Counted from the stretch's first letter, positions 7,201-16,811 are shown. The stretch: DNA of 64,000 nucleotides from Rubrobacter calidifluminis (GCF_028617075.1 NZ_JAQKGV010000013.1:35636-99635), one strand, 5' to 3'. The notes: a model not told the origin generated them from the sequence alone. Translations and numbers: made by a program.

Positions 7201-7602
7201 GTGAGTCTTAAGATGCCCTCGCCGAGGCTCACCGGGGCCGGGCTGCTGTTTATCCTGATCGCCGGACTGAGCTGCCTGTTTGGTGTCTTCCCACAGGTGG
7301 TTCGCCCCGGGGACGGGATCTACCAGGCCTCAGGCCAGCAGGCCTCGGCGCACGTTCAGGACCACGCCAGGCTCGGTGTGGTTCGGGGGGAGGAGCCTGG
7401 CGAACAGGGGCTGCTGCAGAACCTTGGGTTGCTCGCGACGCTGCTCTCGCTCTCCTTCTGCACCGCGCTGAGCCTACTGCTGGGGAGGGTGATCAGGTGC
7501 GCCTGCCCCGCGCGAGCGCCGGTCCGTGCTTGCCCCCCGACCCTCAGAGCTTCCCCCGCCTGCGGGCCGTCGCTGCCATCTCTCCAGGTGTTCAGGCTGT
7601 AA
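7201..7602 (+). CDS. Hypothetical membrane protein upstream of sortase
   Basis: A 133-residue ORF with a GTG start behind GGGAGG. It has an N-terminal signal-anchor-like segment (GAGLLFILIAGLSCLFGVFP), a soluble stretch of about 50 residues, and a second hydrophobic segment (LGLLATLLSLSFCTALSLLLG). The Cys- and Pro-rich C-terminus is of low complexity and may not be conserved. It precedes a sortase gene by 56 bp, so it could be a partner or surface protein, but no LPxTG-type sorting signal is visible. No family is recognised. Confidence 0.5.
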   Translation: MSLKMPSPRLTGAGLLFILIAGLSCLFGVFPQVVRPGDGIYQASGQQASAHVQDHARLGVVRGEEPGEQGLLQNLGLLATLLSLSFCTALSLLLGRVIRCACPARAPVRACPPTLRASPACGPSLPSLQVFRL

Positions 7603-7607
7603 CTCCC

Positions 7608-7626
7608 AACCCTCGAAGGGAGGGTT
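7608..7626 (+). terminator. Weak hairpin between hypothetical gene and sortase
   Basis: A 7-bp stem (AACCCTC / GAGGGTT) with a 5-nt loop lies just after the stop at 7602 and is followed by TTCCT. It is a possible terminator or attenuator ahead of the sortase. Confidence 0.4.
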
Positions 7627-7658
7627 TCCTGGCACCTGGACAGATGGAGGTGTACCCG

Positions 7659-8330
7659 ATGAGCATCAAGAGAATAGTACTGCAGGCCTTGAGCGTGGTG
7701 CTGATCCTGGCCGGCGTGGGATTGCTCGGTTTCAATTTCTTCGGGACGCAGGTCACCGCCGGAGGGGTGGTCGAACAGCACCGCGGGGGCCACTTCAGCA
7801 TACCGCTGGTGCGCCCGAAGGACAGACCATCCGGCGGCACGCTTCCCGGCATCAGGGTGCCTGAAGACAAGACCTTGCACCTGACGATCCCAGCGATGAG
7901 CCGGGTGAGGGACGCAGTGGTGCCCACGGCGCGCAGCACCAATGGACAGGCCCTGAACAACCACGTGGCCATCCACATAAAGGGGACGGGCTTCCCCTGG
8001 CAGAAGGGGGCCAACGTCTACATCGCTGGCCACCGCCTCGGCTACGTGGGCACAAGGAGCCTGCTCGCCTTCTACGACCTGAACAACCTGAAGAAGGGCG
8101 ACATAGTCTACGTGACCGATGCCAACGGCAACAGGTACATCTACAGGGTCTACAGGAAGTTCGCCGTCTATCCCACCGAGACCTGGGTCACCCGGCCCGT
8201 CAGGGGAAAGAGCATACTCACCCTGCAGAGCTGTACTCTCCCCAACTATACTGAGCGTCTGATCGTTCGGGCGCAGCTTATCCGGACGGTAAGGTCCCAG
8301 GATACCCACGCGGAAGACAGCGCCGCCTGA
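7659..8330 (+). CDS. Sortase (class D/E-like)
   Basis: A 223-residue sortase: an N-terminal transmembrane anchor (residues ~5-25), then the catalytic barrel. The catalytic His is in YIAGHRLGY, the Cys in TLQSC, and the Arg in ERLIVRAQL, all in the usual order. Sortases cleave a C-terminal sorting motif and attach proteins to the cell wall or build pili. ATG 7659 has GGAGG 8 nt upstream. It converges on a second sortase gene 13 bp away. No pilin or LPxTG substrate gene is visible nearby. Confidence 0.92.
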   Translation: MSIKRIVLQALSVVLILAGVGLLGFNFFGTQVTAGGVVEQHRGGHFSIPLVRPKDRPSGGTLPGIRVPEDKTLHLTIPAMSRVRDAVVPTARSTNGQALNNHVAIHIKGTGFPWQKGANVYIAGHRLGYVGTRSLLAFYDLNNLKKGDIVYVTDANGNRYIYRVYRKFAVYPTETWVTRPVRGKSILTLQSCTLPNYTERLIVRAQLIRTVRSQDTHAEDSAA

Positions 8331-8343
8331 TGGCGTCACTCGA

Positions 8344-9246
8344 TCATGAGGAGCCCGGTTCTATCGCCACCCGCTCACCCTGCACCAGCAGGCGGTCCAG
8401 GTTCGGCGAGTCATTGTACATCTCCGGGCCTATCGACCACCAGTCGTTGAGCGAGGTGATGCAGGTCTGCAGCGTTACCAGGTTCTTTCCGGAGACAGGG
8501 TAGGTATAGCGGGTGTCGTAGGGGCCGACGGCGAAGACGCGCGTCACCCGGTAGATGTAGCGGGTGCCGTTGGAATCGGTGAGGATGATCTCATCCCCCG
8601 GCTGCATGGAGGGAAGGTTGTAGAACTGGTAGTAGCTCTGGGTCCCGGCATAACCGAGCCTGTGTCCGATTATGTAGGTGTTGGCGCACGGTTGCCAGGG
8701 GAACCCCGTGGGGGGCAGCTTTATGGCTCCCTGGTTCAGTGCCGCCGCGGAGTTGCTGTTCGTCACGGTGTCCCCGTAGATCCCCAGCTTCGGGACTGTC
8801 AGGTAGAGGGCGTCGTTCGGGGGCTTGGGCGGCGTGGGACCACAGGCGGAACGCCGTGGCGTCCGGGCCTCTTTCCTGTCGGTATGCTGGGAGTGGTTTT
8901 TGCCGGATCTCTTGCTTGCTCCCTGTTTGTTTGTTCCGACTTTTTCTCCGGTCTTTTTTAACCGGGTTCCAGAGGTCTTGGCGGGTGGGTTGGCTCTGGC
9001 GCCCTCCTCCCGCACGGTGCTGGAGTGAGACCGGCTCGCGTCCTTACCGGTGGTTTTGGCGTCTGCGCCACTACCGCGGGCCACCTGCAGGGAAGATCCT
9101 GCCCCGCCGCGATCCGGTGCGTTCAGACCGAAGGCGACGACCCCGGCGGCCGCGATGATGATCAGAACCAACAACAGGCCGAGGGCTGTCCTGCGGTGTC
9201 GCCTTCTCCCGGTAAAGATGCGACGCTCTCTCCTTCTACCATGCAT
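8344..9246 (-). CDS. Sortase with long low-complexity linker
   Basis: A 300-residue protein: a basic cytoplasmic tail (MHGRRRERR), one transmembrane helix ([18 protein letters not shown]), a ~90-residue Lys/Ser/Thr/Gly-rich linker, and a C-terminal sortase barrel. The catalytic His is in YIIGHRLGY, the Cys in TLQTC, and the Arg near the end in [10 protein letters not shown]. The linker would hold the catalytic domain away from the membrane, across the wall. It is closely similar in motif to the convergent sortase at 7659-8330, suggesting an old duplication. The open frame runs further upstream, but ATG 9246 gives a normal signal-anchor start. Confidence 0.9.
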   Translation of the reverse strand: MHGRRRERRIFTGRRRHRRTALGLLLVLIIIAAAGVVAFGLNAPDRGGAGSSLQVARGSGADAKTTGKDASRSHSSTVREEGARANPPAKTSGTRLKKTGEKVGTNKQGASKRSGKNHSQHTDRKEARTPRRSACGPTPPKPPNDALYLTVPKLGIYGDTVTNSNSAAALNQGAIKLPPTGFPWQPCANTYIIGHRLGYAGTQSYYQFYNLPSMQPGDEIILTDSNGTRYIYRVTRVFAVGPYDTRYTYPVSGKNLVTLQTCITSLNDWWSIGPEMYNDSPNLDRLLVQGERVAIEPGSS

Positions 9247-9433
9247 GCAAAAAATTCTATCCCGACCGGCGAAGCGACTGCAAGCCGGCTCCCGGGGATC
9301 AGGTTCGGAAAGAAGATCACATCCGGGTGCCTGCCTGCGGCATAAAATGTCCTCCGGCGCGGGCCGTGGCGTTCCGCGCTGGTGGATTTTCACCGGATAT
9401 TTGTTGGACTTGGCGTACAGAAGGAGCGAGGCT

Positions 9434-10504
9434 TTGAGCAGTCTGTTTTCACCACTCGAGATAAGAGGGGTCCGCTTCGTAAACAGGATATTCGTCTCCC
9501 CGATGTGCCAGTATTCGGCGGAGGACGGGATGCCGGGAGAGTGGCATCTCGTGCACCTGGGGTCGCGGGCCGTGGGGGGCGCGGCGCTGGTGATCGCAGA
9601 GGCCACGGCCGTGAGCCCGGAGGGTCGTATAAGCCCGTGGGATACGGGGATGTGGTCCGACGAGCACGCGCGCTCCTTCTCCCGCATAACCCGCTTCATC
9701 TCCGAGCAAGGTGCTGTTCCCGGGATACAGCTCGGACACGCCGGGCGCAAGGCCTCAACCGAGACTCCATGGCGGGGTGGATGCCCCATCCCACAGGAGG
9801 AGGGTGGATGGCAGCCCGTGGCGCCGAGCCCTCTGCCCTTCGCGGAGGGTTATCCGGTGCCGCGGGAGATGACGCGGGAGGACATCGAGCGCATCGTGGA
9901 GTCATTCGCACTCGCGGCCAGGTGGAGCCTGCAGGCGGGTTTCAGGGTCGTGGAGCTACACATGGCGCACGGCTACCTGCTGCACCAGTTCCTCTCCCCG
10001 CTCACCAACCGTCGCGAGGACGGGTACGGAGGGTCTTTCGAGAACAGGGTCCGGCTGCCGCTCGAGGTGGCTGAGGCAGTGCGAGAGGTCTGGCCGGATG
10101 AGTTGCCGCTCTTCGTGCGCATCTCGGCTACAGACTGGGTCGAGGGTGGCTGGAGCCTGGAGGATTCCGTCAAACTCTCCCGCAGGCTCAAGGAGATTGG
10201 GGTTGACCTCGTGGACTGTTCCTCCGGGGGTGTCGTGCCGAACGCGAAGATCGAGGTTCGGCCCGGTTACCAGGTGCCATTTGCCGAGGTGGTGCGTCGG
10301 GAGACGGGCGTGATGACCGGGGCTGTCGGTCTGATAACCGAGCCAGAGCAGGCCGAGGAGATCGTCGCGGGCGGCAGGGCCGACGCGGTGCTGCTCGCCC
10401 GTCAGCTTCTGCGTGACCCCTACTGGCCCCTGCACGCGGCCCGCGCACTCGGCGCCGACGTCCCGTGGCCTCCCCAGTACGAGCGGGCGAAGCCCCGCGG
10501 GTAG
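9434..10504 (+). CDS. Old yellow enzyme family NADH:flavin oxidoreductase (YqjM-like)
   Basis: A 356-residue FMN-dependent ene-reductase. The N-terminal [25 protein letters not shown] has the thermophilic-type OYE Cys (MCQYS) that tunes FMN, as in YqjM. The active-site pair is in [10 protein letters not shown], the catalytic region is in [22 protein letters not shown], and FMN phosphate contacts lie in [12 protein letters not shown]. It reduces activated C=C bonds with NAD(P)H. The TTG start at 9434 has AAGGAG 7 nt upstream. The 187-bp divergent gap to the sortase gene holds no other gene. Confidence 0.95.
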   Translation: MSSLFSPLEIRGVRFVNRIFVSPMCQYSAEDGMPGEWHLVHLGSRAVGGAALVIAEATAVSPEGRISPWDTGMWSDEHARSFSRITRFISEQGAVPGIQLGHAGRKASTETPWRGGCPIPQEEGGWQPVAPSPLPFAEGYPVPREMTREDIERIVESFALAARWSLQAGFRVVELHMAHGYLLHQFLSPLTNRREDGYGGSFENRVRLPLEVAEAVREVWPDELPLFVRISATDWVEGGWSLEDSVKLSRRLKEIGVDLVDCSSGGVVPNAKIEVRPGYQVPFAEVVRRETGVMTGAVGLITEPEQAEEIVAGGRADAVLLARQLLRDPYWPLHAARALGADVPWPPQYERAKPRG

Positions 10505-10539
10505 CGTATGACCGCACCGGGTGCGACAATCCCGACGTA

Positions 10540-10881
10540 ATGAATGGGATCTCGAATCAGGAGAGGCTGCAGGTGGGTGGAGACGTGGAGCAGAGGAGCG
10601 TCCCAGCGTCCGAAAGACGCTTCCTCCCGGCGATCAAGGGTGTGGGTGCGGGTCCGGCCGGGAGGATGCTCGTTGCAGGTGCTGCTCTCGCCGCCGGGTT
10701 GGCCGTACACAGGCTCGTCGGAAGCTCGGGCAGTACTTCGGCCGCACGTTCAAGGGAGAACACCCCCCTTAGATGGGCCGGTAAGCCCGATCTTCTCTGG
10801 ATCAGAGTGGAGGAACACCTCGAGGCCGGGCGTCTGAGTCGCACCGTGGAAGCCCTCGTCGGCTCCCGTCGTATCCGGTAG
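10540..10881 (+). CDS. Hypothetical protein with hydrophobic segment
   Basis: A 113-residue ORF. An N-terminal charged part (~50 residues) is followed by a hydrophobic segment AGRMLVAGAALAAGLAVHRLVG and a C-terminal basic/acidic helix (WIRVEEHLEAGRLSRTVEALV). No family is recognised. Codon usage looks like that of its neighbours and it fills a 463-bp gap between two solid genes. The start is uncertain; GTG codons near 10573 are alternatives. Confidence 0.5.
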   Translation: MNGISNQERLQVGGDVEQRSVPASERRFLPAIKGVGAGPAGRMLVAGAALAAGLAVHRLVGSSGSTSAARSRENTPLRWAGKPDLLWIRVEEHLEAGRLSRTVEALVGSRRIR

Positions 10882-10967
10882 ACAGGCCGCGCAGTCCTGC
10901 TTGCGTCTCCCGCTGGTTTGTTGCAGAATGAACGACCGGTGGCTGATCAGGCAGGGGGTGTCACGGG

Positions 10968-12932
10968 ATGATGGGTCTGGTCCGGCGCAGGGCTCCTCTG
11001 CGCCTTTTATGCGTGATCTTCGCTGTTGTCGCGGGGGGATGCGTCGTCGGGGGGCTTGCCGGGGCGCGCCCGGCTGGCACTGGCTACAGGGCCAAAAACG
11101 TCTTGATCTTCGTCGCCGACGGCCTGCGCCACGGGTCTGTCAATCCCAAAGACGCCCCAATACTCTACAGGATACGTCATGAGGGCGTCAATTTCGAGAA
11201 CAGCCACTCTCTCTTTCCAACCTTCACCACCGCCAACGCCTCGGTCATAGCCACCGGACACTATCTGGGGGACACCGGGGACTTCAGCAACACCATCTAC
11301 GCCGGTTTTCCGGTTCCGGGCGCCGGATACAGCGTGTTTCCTTTCCTGGAGAGCGACCCTGTGCTCGCTGACATGGACCAGCGGTACTCGGGGAATTATC
11401 TGAACGAAGAGACACTGCTCGCTGCTGCCCGGAGGGCCGGCTACAGCACGGCGGCGGTCGGCAAGCTGGGACCAACGCTGATACAGGACGTAACCCAGGG
11501 CAATCGCAGGGATGGCAGGGTGCCTCCTCCACGGACCATCGTCGTAGACGACAGCACGGGGCATGAAGGTGGCGTGCCCCTTTCCTCCCCAGCCCGACGT
11601 GCACTCAGGCGGGCGGGCCTTCCGCTCTCTGCTCCGGGACGCGGGGCCAACGGCGATCCGGGCGACTACGACACGCCCGGCACGAAGGTGCCCAACACCG
11701 CCCAGCAACGCTACTTCGTGGCTGCGACGACCCGGGCGATCCTGCCTCTCTTCAAGCGGCGGGGTAGGCCGTTCGTGATCGTCTACTGGTCGCGTGATCC
11801 CGATGGTACCCAGCACAATCAAGGCGACAGCCTCAACCGGATCAGCCCCGGGATAAACGGCCCGACATCCAGGGCTGCCGTCAGAGACGCAGACCATAAC
11901 TTGCAGCGGATCCTCGACGCACTCCGTAAGCAGGGGCTCGCCCGGAGCACGGACGTCATGGTCACCTCGGACCACGGTTTCTCCACGATAAGCCGCTCGG
12001 TTGTCGGTCGCGGGGGCGGACGGGTGAAGGATTATGCTTCTTCGCTACTCTATCCCGACGTGAGGAAAGGCTTTCTCCCTCCGGGCTTTCTCGCCATAGA
12101 CCTCGCGCACAGGTTCAGGATGCCTCTCTACGACCCGGACCAGGCCAGCTCTGCCCTCGGAGGAAAGATCATAACCTACGGTCGGGTGCGTCCCGCACTC
12201 GGCGATCATCCCGAGTTTGGGAACGGGCTCATCGGGGGGACCGGACGCGCCGTCGGAGGTAGGGTCGACGCCCGGTTCATGGTCGCAGCGAACGGTGGTT
12301 CTGACCTGATCTACGTTCAGTACAGGGACCGGTTGCTTTTGCGCAGGATGGTCGACTTCCTGAGCCGGCAGGACTACGTGAGCGGCCTCTTCGTCAACGA
12401 GCGGGTCTTCGGGCGGGTGCCCGGTGCGCTGCCGCTCGGAGCGATAGGGCTCCAGGGGGCGGCACTCACCCCGACGCCTTCGATCGTGGTCAACTTCAGG
12501 AGCTTCCTCGCCGGCGGCCGGCCAGATTATCTGGGACAGGTGGAGATCGCGGACACCACCCTGCAGCAGGGGCAGGGTATGCACGGCTCTTTCGGGCGAG
12601 CCGATACCTACAACAACATGGAAGCCATAGGGCCCGATTTTCGGCGGGGGTATGTGGACCGCCTGCCCGTCTCCAATGCTGATGTCGTCCCCACCGCAGC
12701 CCGGATTCTCGGCCTCGATCTCCCGAGCGGGGACGGATCCCTCACCGGCCGGGTGATGCAGGAGGCCTTCCGGGAGCGTGTGACCCACGCCCCGTACCGG
12801 GTCGTGAGGAGGGTTCTGAGGTCCTCCCCGGCTGTGAACGGCGAGAGGACGGTGCTCCGTTACCAGAGGCTGGGGCGCGTCCGCTACTTCGATGTGGCTG
12901 GTTTCCCAGGGAGGACTGTGGGGTTGAGATAG
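10968..12932 (+). CDS. Alkaline phosphatase superfamily phosphodiesterase/pyrophosphatase, exported
   Basis: A 654-residue secreted enzyme with an N-terminal signal peptide (LRLLCVIFAVVAGGCVVGG). Metal-site motifs of the type I phosphodiesterase / nucleotide pyrophosphatase fold are in order: the first Asp in FVADGLRHG, the nucleophilic Thr in FPTFTTANAS, the Asp/His pair in SRDPDGTQHNQGD, DH in VTSDHGFS, and the late His in GMHGSFGR. The two-zinc active site should hydrolyse phosphate mono- or diesters outside the membrane. The substrate cannot be told. A lipobox-like GGC suggests possible lipid anchoring. Confidence 0.9.
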   Translation: MMGLVRRRAPLRLLCVIFAVVAGGCVVGGLAGARPAGTGYRAKNVLIFVADGLRHGSVNPKDAPILYRIRHEGVNFENSHSLFPTFTTANASVIATGHYLGDTGDFSNTIYAGFPVPGAGYSVFPFLESDPVLADMDQRYSGNYLNEETLLAAARRAGYSTAAVGKLGPTLIQDVTQGNRRDGRVPPPRTIVVDDSTGHEGGVPLSSPARRALRRAGLPLSAPGRGANGDPGDYDTPGTKVPNTAQQRYFVAATTRAILPLFKRRGRPFVIVYWSRDPDGTQHNQGDSLNRISPGINGPTSRAAVRDADHNLQRILDALRKQGLARSTDVMVTSDHGFSTISRSVVGRGGGRVKDYASSLLYPDVRKGFLPPGFLAIDLAHRFRMPLYDPDQASSALGGKIITYGRVRPALGDHPEFGNGLIGGTGRAVGGRVDARFMVAANGGSDLIYVQYRDRLLLRRMVDFLSRQDYVSGLFVNERVFGRVPGALPLGAIGLQGAALTPTPSIVVNFRSFLAGGRPDYLGQVEIADTTLQQGQGMHGSFGRADTYNNMEAIGPDFRRGYVDRLPVSNADVVPTAARILGLDLPSGDGSLTGRVMQEAFRERVTHAPYRVVRRVLRSSPAVNGERTVLRYQRLGRVRYFDVAGFPGRTVGLR

Positions 12933-13026
12933 TCATTCAAGGGGTGAAAGGGAGATCAACCGCGGTCTTCCCGCAGCCTTCTGGTAAGCTCTGCGCAGAT
13001 GGAGGCGCAGGCGAGGTGATGTTTGG

Positions 13027-13692
13027 ATGTGTGGGAGATACACGCTCAAGACGCCGGTCGAGACGTTGGTCAGAAGATTCGACCTCTCCGGTCCACTGCC
13101 CGGTCTATCACCGAGCTACAACATAGCGCCGTCCCGCAAGGTGGCTGCAGTGGTGCTGCAGGAGGGTCAGAGACGGCTCGAGATGCTGCGGTGGGGGCTC
13201 GTTCCTTCCTGGGCCGATGATCCAGGGATAGGAAACCGTATGATCAACGCCCGCGCGGAGAGCGTTGCGGAGAAGCCCTCCTATCGCGGCGCTTTCAGGA
13301 GCCGCCGTTGCCTCATCCTCGCGGATGGCTTCTACGAGTGGAAGAGAGAGAACAACGGCAGGCAGCCCTACCACATAAGGATGCGCGACGGCTCCCCGTT
13401 TGCCTTCGCCGGGCTGTGGGAGTCTTGGAGCGGCAGAGAGGGCGAGATCCGTTCCTGCACCATCATAACCACCGACCCGAACGATCTCCTCGCTCCGATC
13501 CATAACCGCATGCCGGTGATACTGGACCCGCAAGACTACGACCTGTGGCTCGATATTTCCGTGCGCGACCCCGAAGTGCTTCTGCCGCTGCTGGCACCGT
13601 ATGAGGGTGCGAATCTCGAGGCCTACCCGGTGAGCCGGCTGGTTAACAGCCCGACGAACGACGACCCCGCCTGCGTGGAGCCGGTAGGGTAG
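13027..13692 (+). CDS. SRAP-domain protein (HMCES/YedK family)
   Basis: A 221-residue protein. Met1 is followed by the catalytic Cys2 in MCGRYTLK, which crosslinks to abasic sites in single-stranded DNA once the Met is removed. NARAE, ADGFYEWK (Glu) and IHNRMPVILDP (His) supply the other conserved residues. Its role is shielding and repair of abasic sites at replication forks. The start is fixed by the need for Cys at position 2. The gene is followed after 1 bp by a MOSC gene, forming a two-gene unit. Confidence 0.96.
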   Translation: MCGRYTLKTPVETLVRRFDLSGPLPGLSPSYNIAPSRKVAAVVLQEGQRRLEMLRWGLVPSWADDPGIGNRMINARAESVAEKPSYRGAFRSRRCLILADGFYEWKRENNGRQPYHIRMRDGSPFAFAGLWESWSGREGEIRSCTIITTDPNDLLAPIHNRMPVILDPQDYDLWLDISVRDPEVLLPLLAPYEGANLEAYPVSRLVNSPTNDDPACVEPVG

Positions 13693-13693
13693 G

Positions 13694-14158
13694 GTGATGG
13701 GTGGGTTCGTAGAGGCTGTCTACGTGGCCCCGCGCGGCAGCGCCCCGATGCGGCGTCTGGCGGAGGTCCGGGCGATGGCTGGCCGGGGGCTAGCCGGGGA
13801 CCGCTATTGCGAGGGAAACGGCTACTGGAGCCGTTTCCCGGGCGGCGTTTGCGAGGTCACCCTGATCGAGGCTGAGGCCCTGGAAGAGATAGAGCGTGAG
13901 TTTGAGATCTCCGTCATGGGGGGCGAGCATCGTCGTAACATCGTGACCCGCGGTATCAGGCTCCTGGATCTCCGTCGTCGACGCTTCCGGGTGGGGGAGG
14001 TGCTGCTCGAGTACGACCGCACACGGCCACCGTGCCGCCACGTGCAGGAGCTCACCGAACCAGGCATGACCCGCGCCTTGCGCAGCCGCGGTGGCATCGG
14101 TGCCCGCATCCTGGAGGGCGGCGTGATCCGGCAGGGTGATGTCGTAATCCCCCTCTAA
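13694..14158 (+). CDS. MOSC-domain protein
   Basis: A 154-residue stand-alone MOSC domain (molybdenum cofactor sulfurase C-terminal type). Typical features are LAGDRY, the middle EVTLIEAEALEEIE, HRRNIVTRGIRL, the Cys-containing RPPCRHVQEL, and GGIGARILEGGVI at the end. The Cys is the likely carrier or ligand residue, as in YiiM-like proteins. It may bind Moco or act in reduction of N-hydroxylated bases. GTG 13694 and ATG 13697 are both possible. Its last 4 bp overlap the end of the convergent MFS gene. Confidence 0.93.
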   Translation: MMGGFVEAVYVAPRGSAPMRRLAEVRAMAGRGLAGDRYCEGNGYWSRFPGGVCEVTLIEAEALEEIEREFEISVMGGEHRRNIVTRGIRLLDLRRRRFRVGEVLLEYDRTRPPCRHVQELTEPGMTRALRSRGGIGARILEGGVIRQGDVVIPL

Positions 14159-15351
14159 CCTCCGCGACTGAGCCTCAGGGAGGCCAACATAAGGAAGAGG
14201 GCTGTCACCAGCATCGGGAGTACGATGCCGTAGGCGGCTGATATGCCGGTGTGATCGGAGATGGCGCCGAGGGCGAAAGGGGCGAGCAGGATCGCTCCGC
14301 TGGCTCCCAGGGATAGACGCGCGGTCGTCCGATCGGATTCACCGGGGACGGAGGAGACGCCCGCCGAGACCGAAAGTGGATATACGCTGCCCATTCCGAG
14401 TCCGGTTATGGCCAGACCGGCTAGTGTGGCGGGCCTGCTCCCCGAGAGCCAGAAGAGTGGAAAGCCCGCGAGCGCCACCGTCAGGGTGATCATGAGCAGG
14501 GCCACCACCGGCAGGAAGCGCGCCAGAGCACTTCCGAGGAGCCTTCCGGCTAGCATAGCCGCGGGGAATACACTCAGAGCCTCCGCCGCCCCCGCGCTGG
14601 AGAGTCCGAGCCCGGCTTTCAGGAACGTTGCTCCCCAGTAGGTTATGCACCACTCGATGGCCACGCCCAGGGAGAGTACCCCCCAACAGGCCCAGAAACG
14701 GATTGGTAGGCGGGATCTGCGCTCCCCCGATCGGCGGTGGACCGCACCCCGTTCCCGCGGCGCCCTCAGCCGGACGCCGGGTGAGAGCAGGACCAGGGCG
14801 AGGAGCGGGGGCAGGAACGCCGCCCGCCAGCCGAGTCCCGCGGCTGAGAACACCCCGACCGAGAGCGAGGCGGCTATCGCGCAGGCACTGGCCGCGGCGT
14901 TCGACTCGGTAAGCGCGACCGCCCCGTTGACGGGACCGTGACTGTCGGAAAGTATGGCCTGGGTCGTGATCAGGAGCAGAGACCCTGAAGTCCCCATCAG
15001 GAGGGCCCCGAGTATCGTTCCCGCGGTGGCGGGGCTCGACGCCAGAAGGATGGCACCGACCGCCATCCCCGCTCCGCCGCCCCAGAGGCTTGCCCGGCGC
15101 CCCCACCACCCGATCGCACGCTCACCGAGCAGACCGATCAGCACCCCACCAGAGGCGAAGGCGCTGAAGTGCAGGCTGGCCACCGTGTAGCTGAAACCGC
15201 GCTCGGTTTTCAGGAACGGCATGATGGGGCCGAGGGAGGTTTCGAGGTAGGCAAAGTATCCCACGAGGGCGTAGACGACCCACGTCAACCGGTTCCTGAC
15301 GAAGCCACTCTCCGCCCCTGTCTCTTCTTTCCCTTCTTGGTGTCTTTCCAC
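14155..15351 (-). CDS. MFS transporter
   Basis: A 398-residue major-facilitator protein with 12 predicted helices. The cytoplasmic loop 2-3 motif is GERAIGWWGRRASLWG, and the N-terminus begins in the cytoplasm with a charged stretch. There is no close family signature to name a substrate; it resembles CynX/NimT-like or generic anion/drug carriers. It converges on the MOSC gene with a 4-bp overlap and diverges from the glyoxalase gene. Confidence 0.85.
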   Translation of the reverse strand: MERHQEGKEETGAESGFVRNRLTWVVYALVGYFAYLETSLGPIMPFLKTERGFSYTVASLHFSAFASGGVLIGLLGERAIGWWGRRASLWGGGAGMAVGAILLASSPATAGTILGALLMGTSGSLLLITTQAILSDSHGPVNGAVALTESNAAASACAIAASLSVGVFSAAGLGWRAAFLPPLLALVLLSPGVRLRAPRERGAVHRRSGERRSRLPIRFWACWGVLSLGVAIEWCITYWGATFLKAGLGLSSAGAAEALSVFPAAMLAGRLLGSALARFLPVVALLMITLTVALAGFPLFWLSGSRPATLAGLAITGLGMGSVYPLSVSAGVSSVPGESDRTTARLSLGASGAILLAPFALGAISDHTGISAAYGIVLPMLVTALFLMLASLRLSRGG

Positions 15352-15448
15352 GGCGTTAGTGTAGCCTTATATGGATATGGAAGGAGATATCGCTGCGCGT
15401 TCTTTGCCCTGCGCATCAGGGAACTCCGGACGTGTGGAAAGGAGGACG

Positions 15449-15943
15449 ATGGGAGCGAGAGGTCTTACACACGTGAGCGTCGGAGCGTGCGACCTGGATG
15501 CTTCATCGCGGTTCTACCGGGAGCTCTTCGGTATGGAGGAGATCCCCTCCCCCAACTTCCCATTACCGGTGCGCTGGCTACGGCTGGGCGATCTCCAGCT
15601 GCACCTCTTCCAGACCGACGATCCGCCCCCTCGCGCCTATCACTTCGGGATAGACGTGGACGACTTCGAGAAGGTCTACGAGAGGTCGCGCGAGCTGGGT
15701 GTACGGGTGGAAGAAGGCTACTACTCGAAGGTCTACGAACTGCCGGATGGCGCCGTTCAGCTCTACCTGCGCGACCCTGCGGGCAATCTGGTCGAGGTGA
15801 ACCACCCAGACTCCTCCTCCCTCGATCACTCGGTCGTCTCCGATCTCCAGCCACTGCCAGCTCCCCAGACCAGAAGCACAGCCTCCGCTCGACTCTATCA
15901 GGCACGAAGCGGCAGACCGGACGGCCCCAGTCTGAAGGGATGA
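15449..15943 (+). CDS. Glyoxalase/VOC-superfamily protein
   Basis: A 164-residue VOC protein with two beta-alpha-beta-beta-beta halves. Possible metal ligands are the His in THVSVG, the His in LQLHLFQTDD, the His in AYHFGIDVDD and the Glu in NLVEVNHPD. It has GGAGGACG directly ahead of ATG 15449. VOC proteins include lactoylglutathione lyases, dioxygenases and resistance proteins; the substrate is not evident. The last ~35 residues (after HPDSSS) are low-complexity and unusual for the family. Confidence 0.88.
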   Translation: MGARGLTHVSVGACDLDASSRFYRELFGMEEIPSPNFPLPVRWLRLGDLQLHLFQTDDPPPRAYHFGIDVDDFEKVYERSRELGVRVEEGYYSKVYELPDGAVQLYLRDPAGNLVEVNHPDSSSLDHSVVSDLQPLPAPQTRSTASARLYQARSGRPDGPSLKG

Positions 15944-16067
15944 CTCGCCACCTCTGATCCATTTGCCAGCTACAGCACAACATGTTATCGTGCAAAGACG
16001 CTGCAACTTCGGCCCAGAGTCGGCGCGGCCGCATCCCGGGCCGGGAGTTCGGATAGGAAGGAGCGCT

Positions 16068-16751
16068 TTGTCGCAGGCGGAGTTGAGGAGGGAGGTGCTC
16101 GAGATCGTCCACAGGATGGACGGGTTGGGGTTCACGGCGGGCACCTTCGGAAGCGTCAGCGCCAGAGTCTCGGCGAGCTCCATGCTGATCACCCCGGATG
16201 GGGACGGGCGGGAGGAGAGCCTCCTGCTCGCAGATTACCGGGGCGAGGTGTTGGAGGGAGACCTGGCACCTCCCGCCGAGGTACTCGTGCACGCCCGCGT
16301 CTATCTCGCGCTGCCCGCCGTCGAAGCCGTGGTCTGCGCTCAGCCACCGTATGCCACGGTGCTGGCGTGCCTCGGGTGGGAGATCCCCCCGCTGCATCCC
16401 ATGCTCACGATCCTCTCGGAGGACGGTCACGTGCCGGTCACGCGGCGCGCTCCCTACGGAACGGAGCAGTTCGCCCTCAGCGTGGAGGGGGAGCTCTCTG
16501 AAGGGCGGCGGGCGTGCCTGGTGCGGAGCAGCGGGGCGGTCGTCCTGGGGGAGCATCCAGAGGATGCCCTCTCGAACCTCTTCCTGCTGGAAGAAGCCTC
16601 CAGGCTGTACTATCGCGCCATGCTCGCTGGGGAGCCAGAGATCCTCGGGCAGGATGAGATCCTGGAGGCGGCGAGGAGGATCACCGCGGCCCCCAGGATC
16701 GGTGGGGGACCCTCGCCCGGCCTGGACACCGCCGATCCGCCGCTCTGCTAG
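16068..16751 (+). CDS. Class II aldolase/adducin-fold protein lacking the zinc ligands
   Basis: A 227-residue protein with the full fold of fuculose-1-phosphate aldolase relatives, including VLVHARVYLALPAVEAVV and GEHPEDALSNLFLLEEA. The catalytic zinc site is degraded: the usual HTHSPYAT is CAQPPYAT here, and the usual NHG near the end is SSG. The phosphate-binding GN near the N-terminus is GS. It is therefore unlikely to be a normal aldolase and may be a binding or scaffold protein, or have new chemistry. The TTG start at 16068 has AGGAAGGAG just upstream. Confidence 0.85.
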   Translation: MSQAELRREVLEIVHRMDGLGFTAGTFGSVSARVSASSMLITPDGDGREESLLLADYRGEVLEGDLAPPAEVLVHARVYLALPAVEAVVCAQPPYATVLACLGWEIPPLHPMLTILSEDGHVPVTRRAPYGTEQFALSVEGELSEGRRACLVRSSGAVVLGEHPEDALSNLFLLEEASRLYYRAMLAGEPEILGQDEILEAARRITAAPRIGGGPSPGLDTADPPLC

Positions 16752-16811
16752 ACTTCATCCGCACGCGTTCGCATAGATGGAGGGTAGTTTCGTGCGAGAG
16801 GAGCTTTCGGA

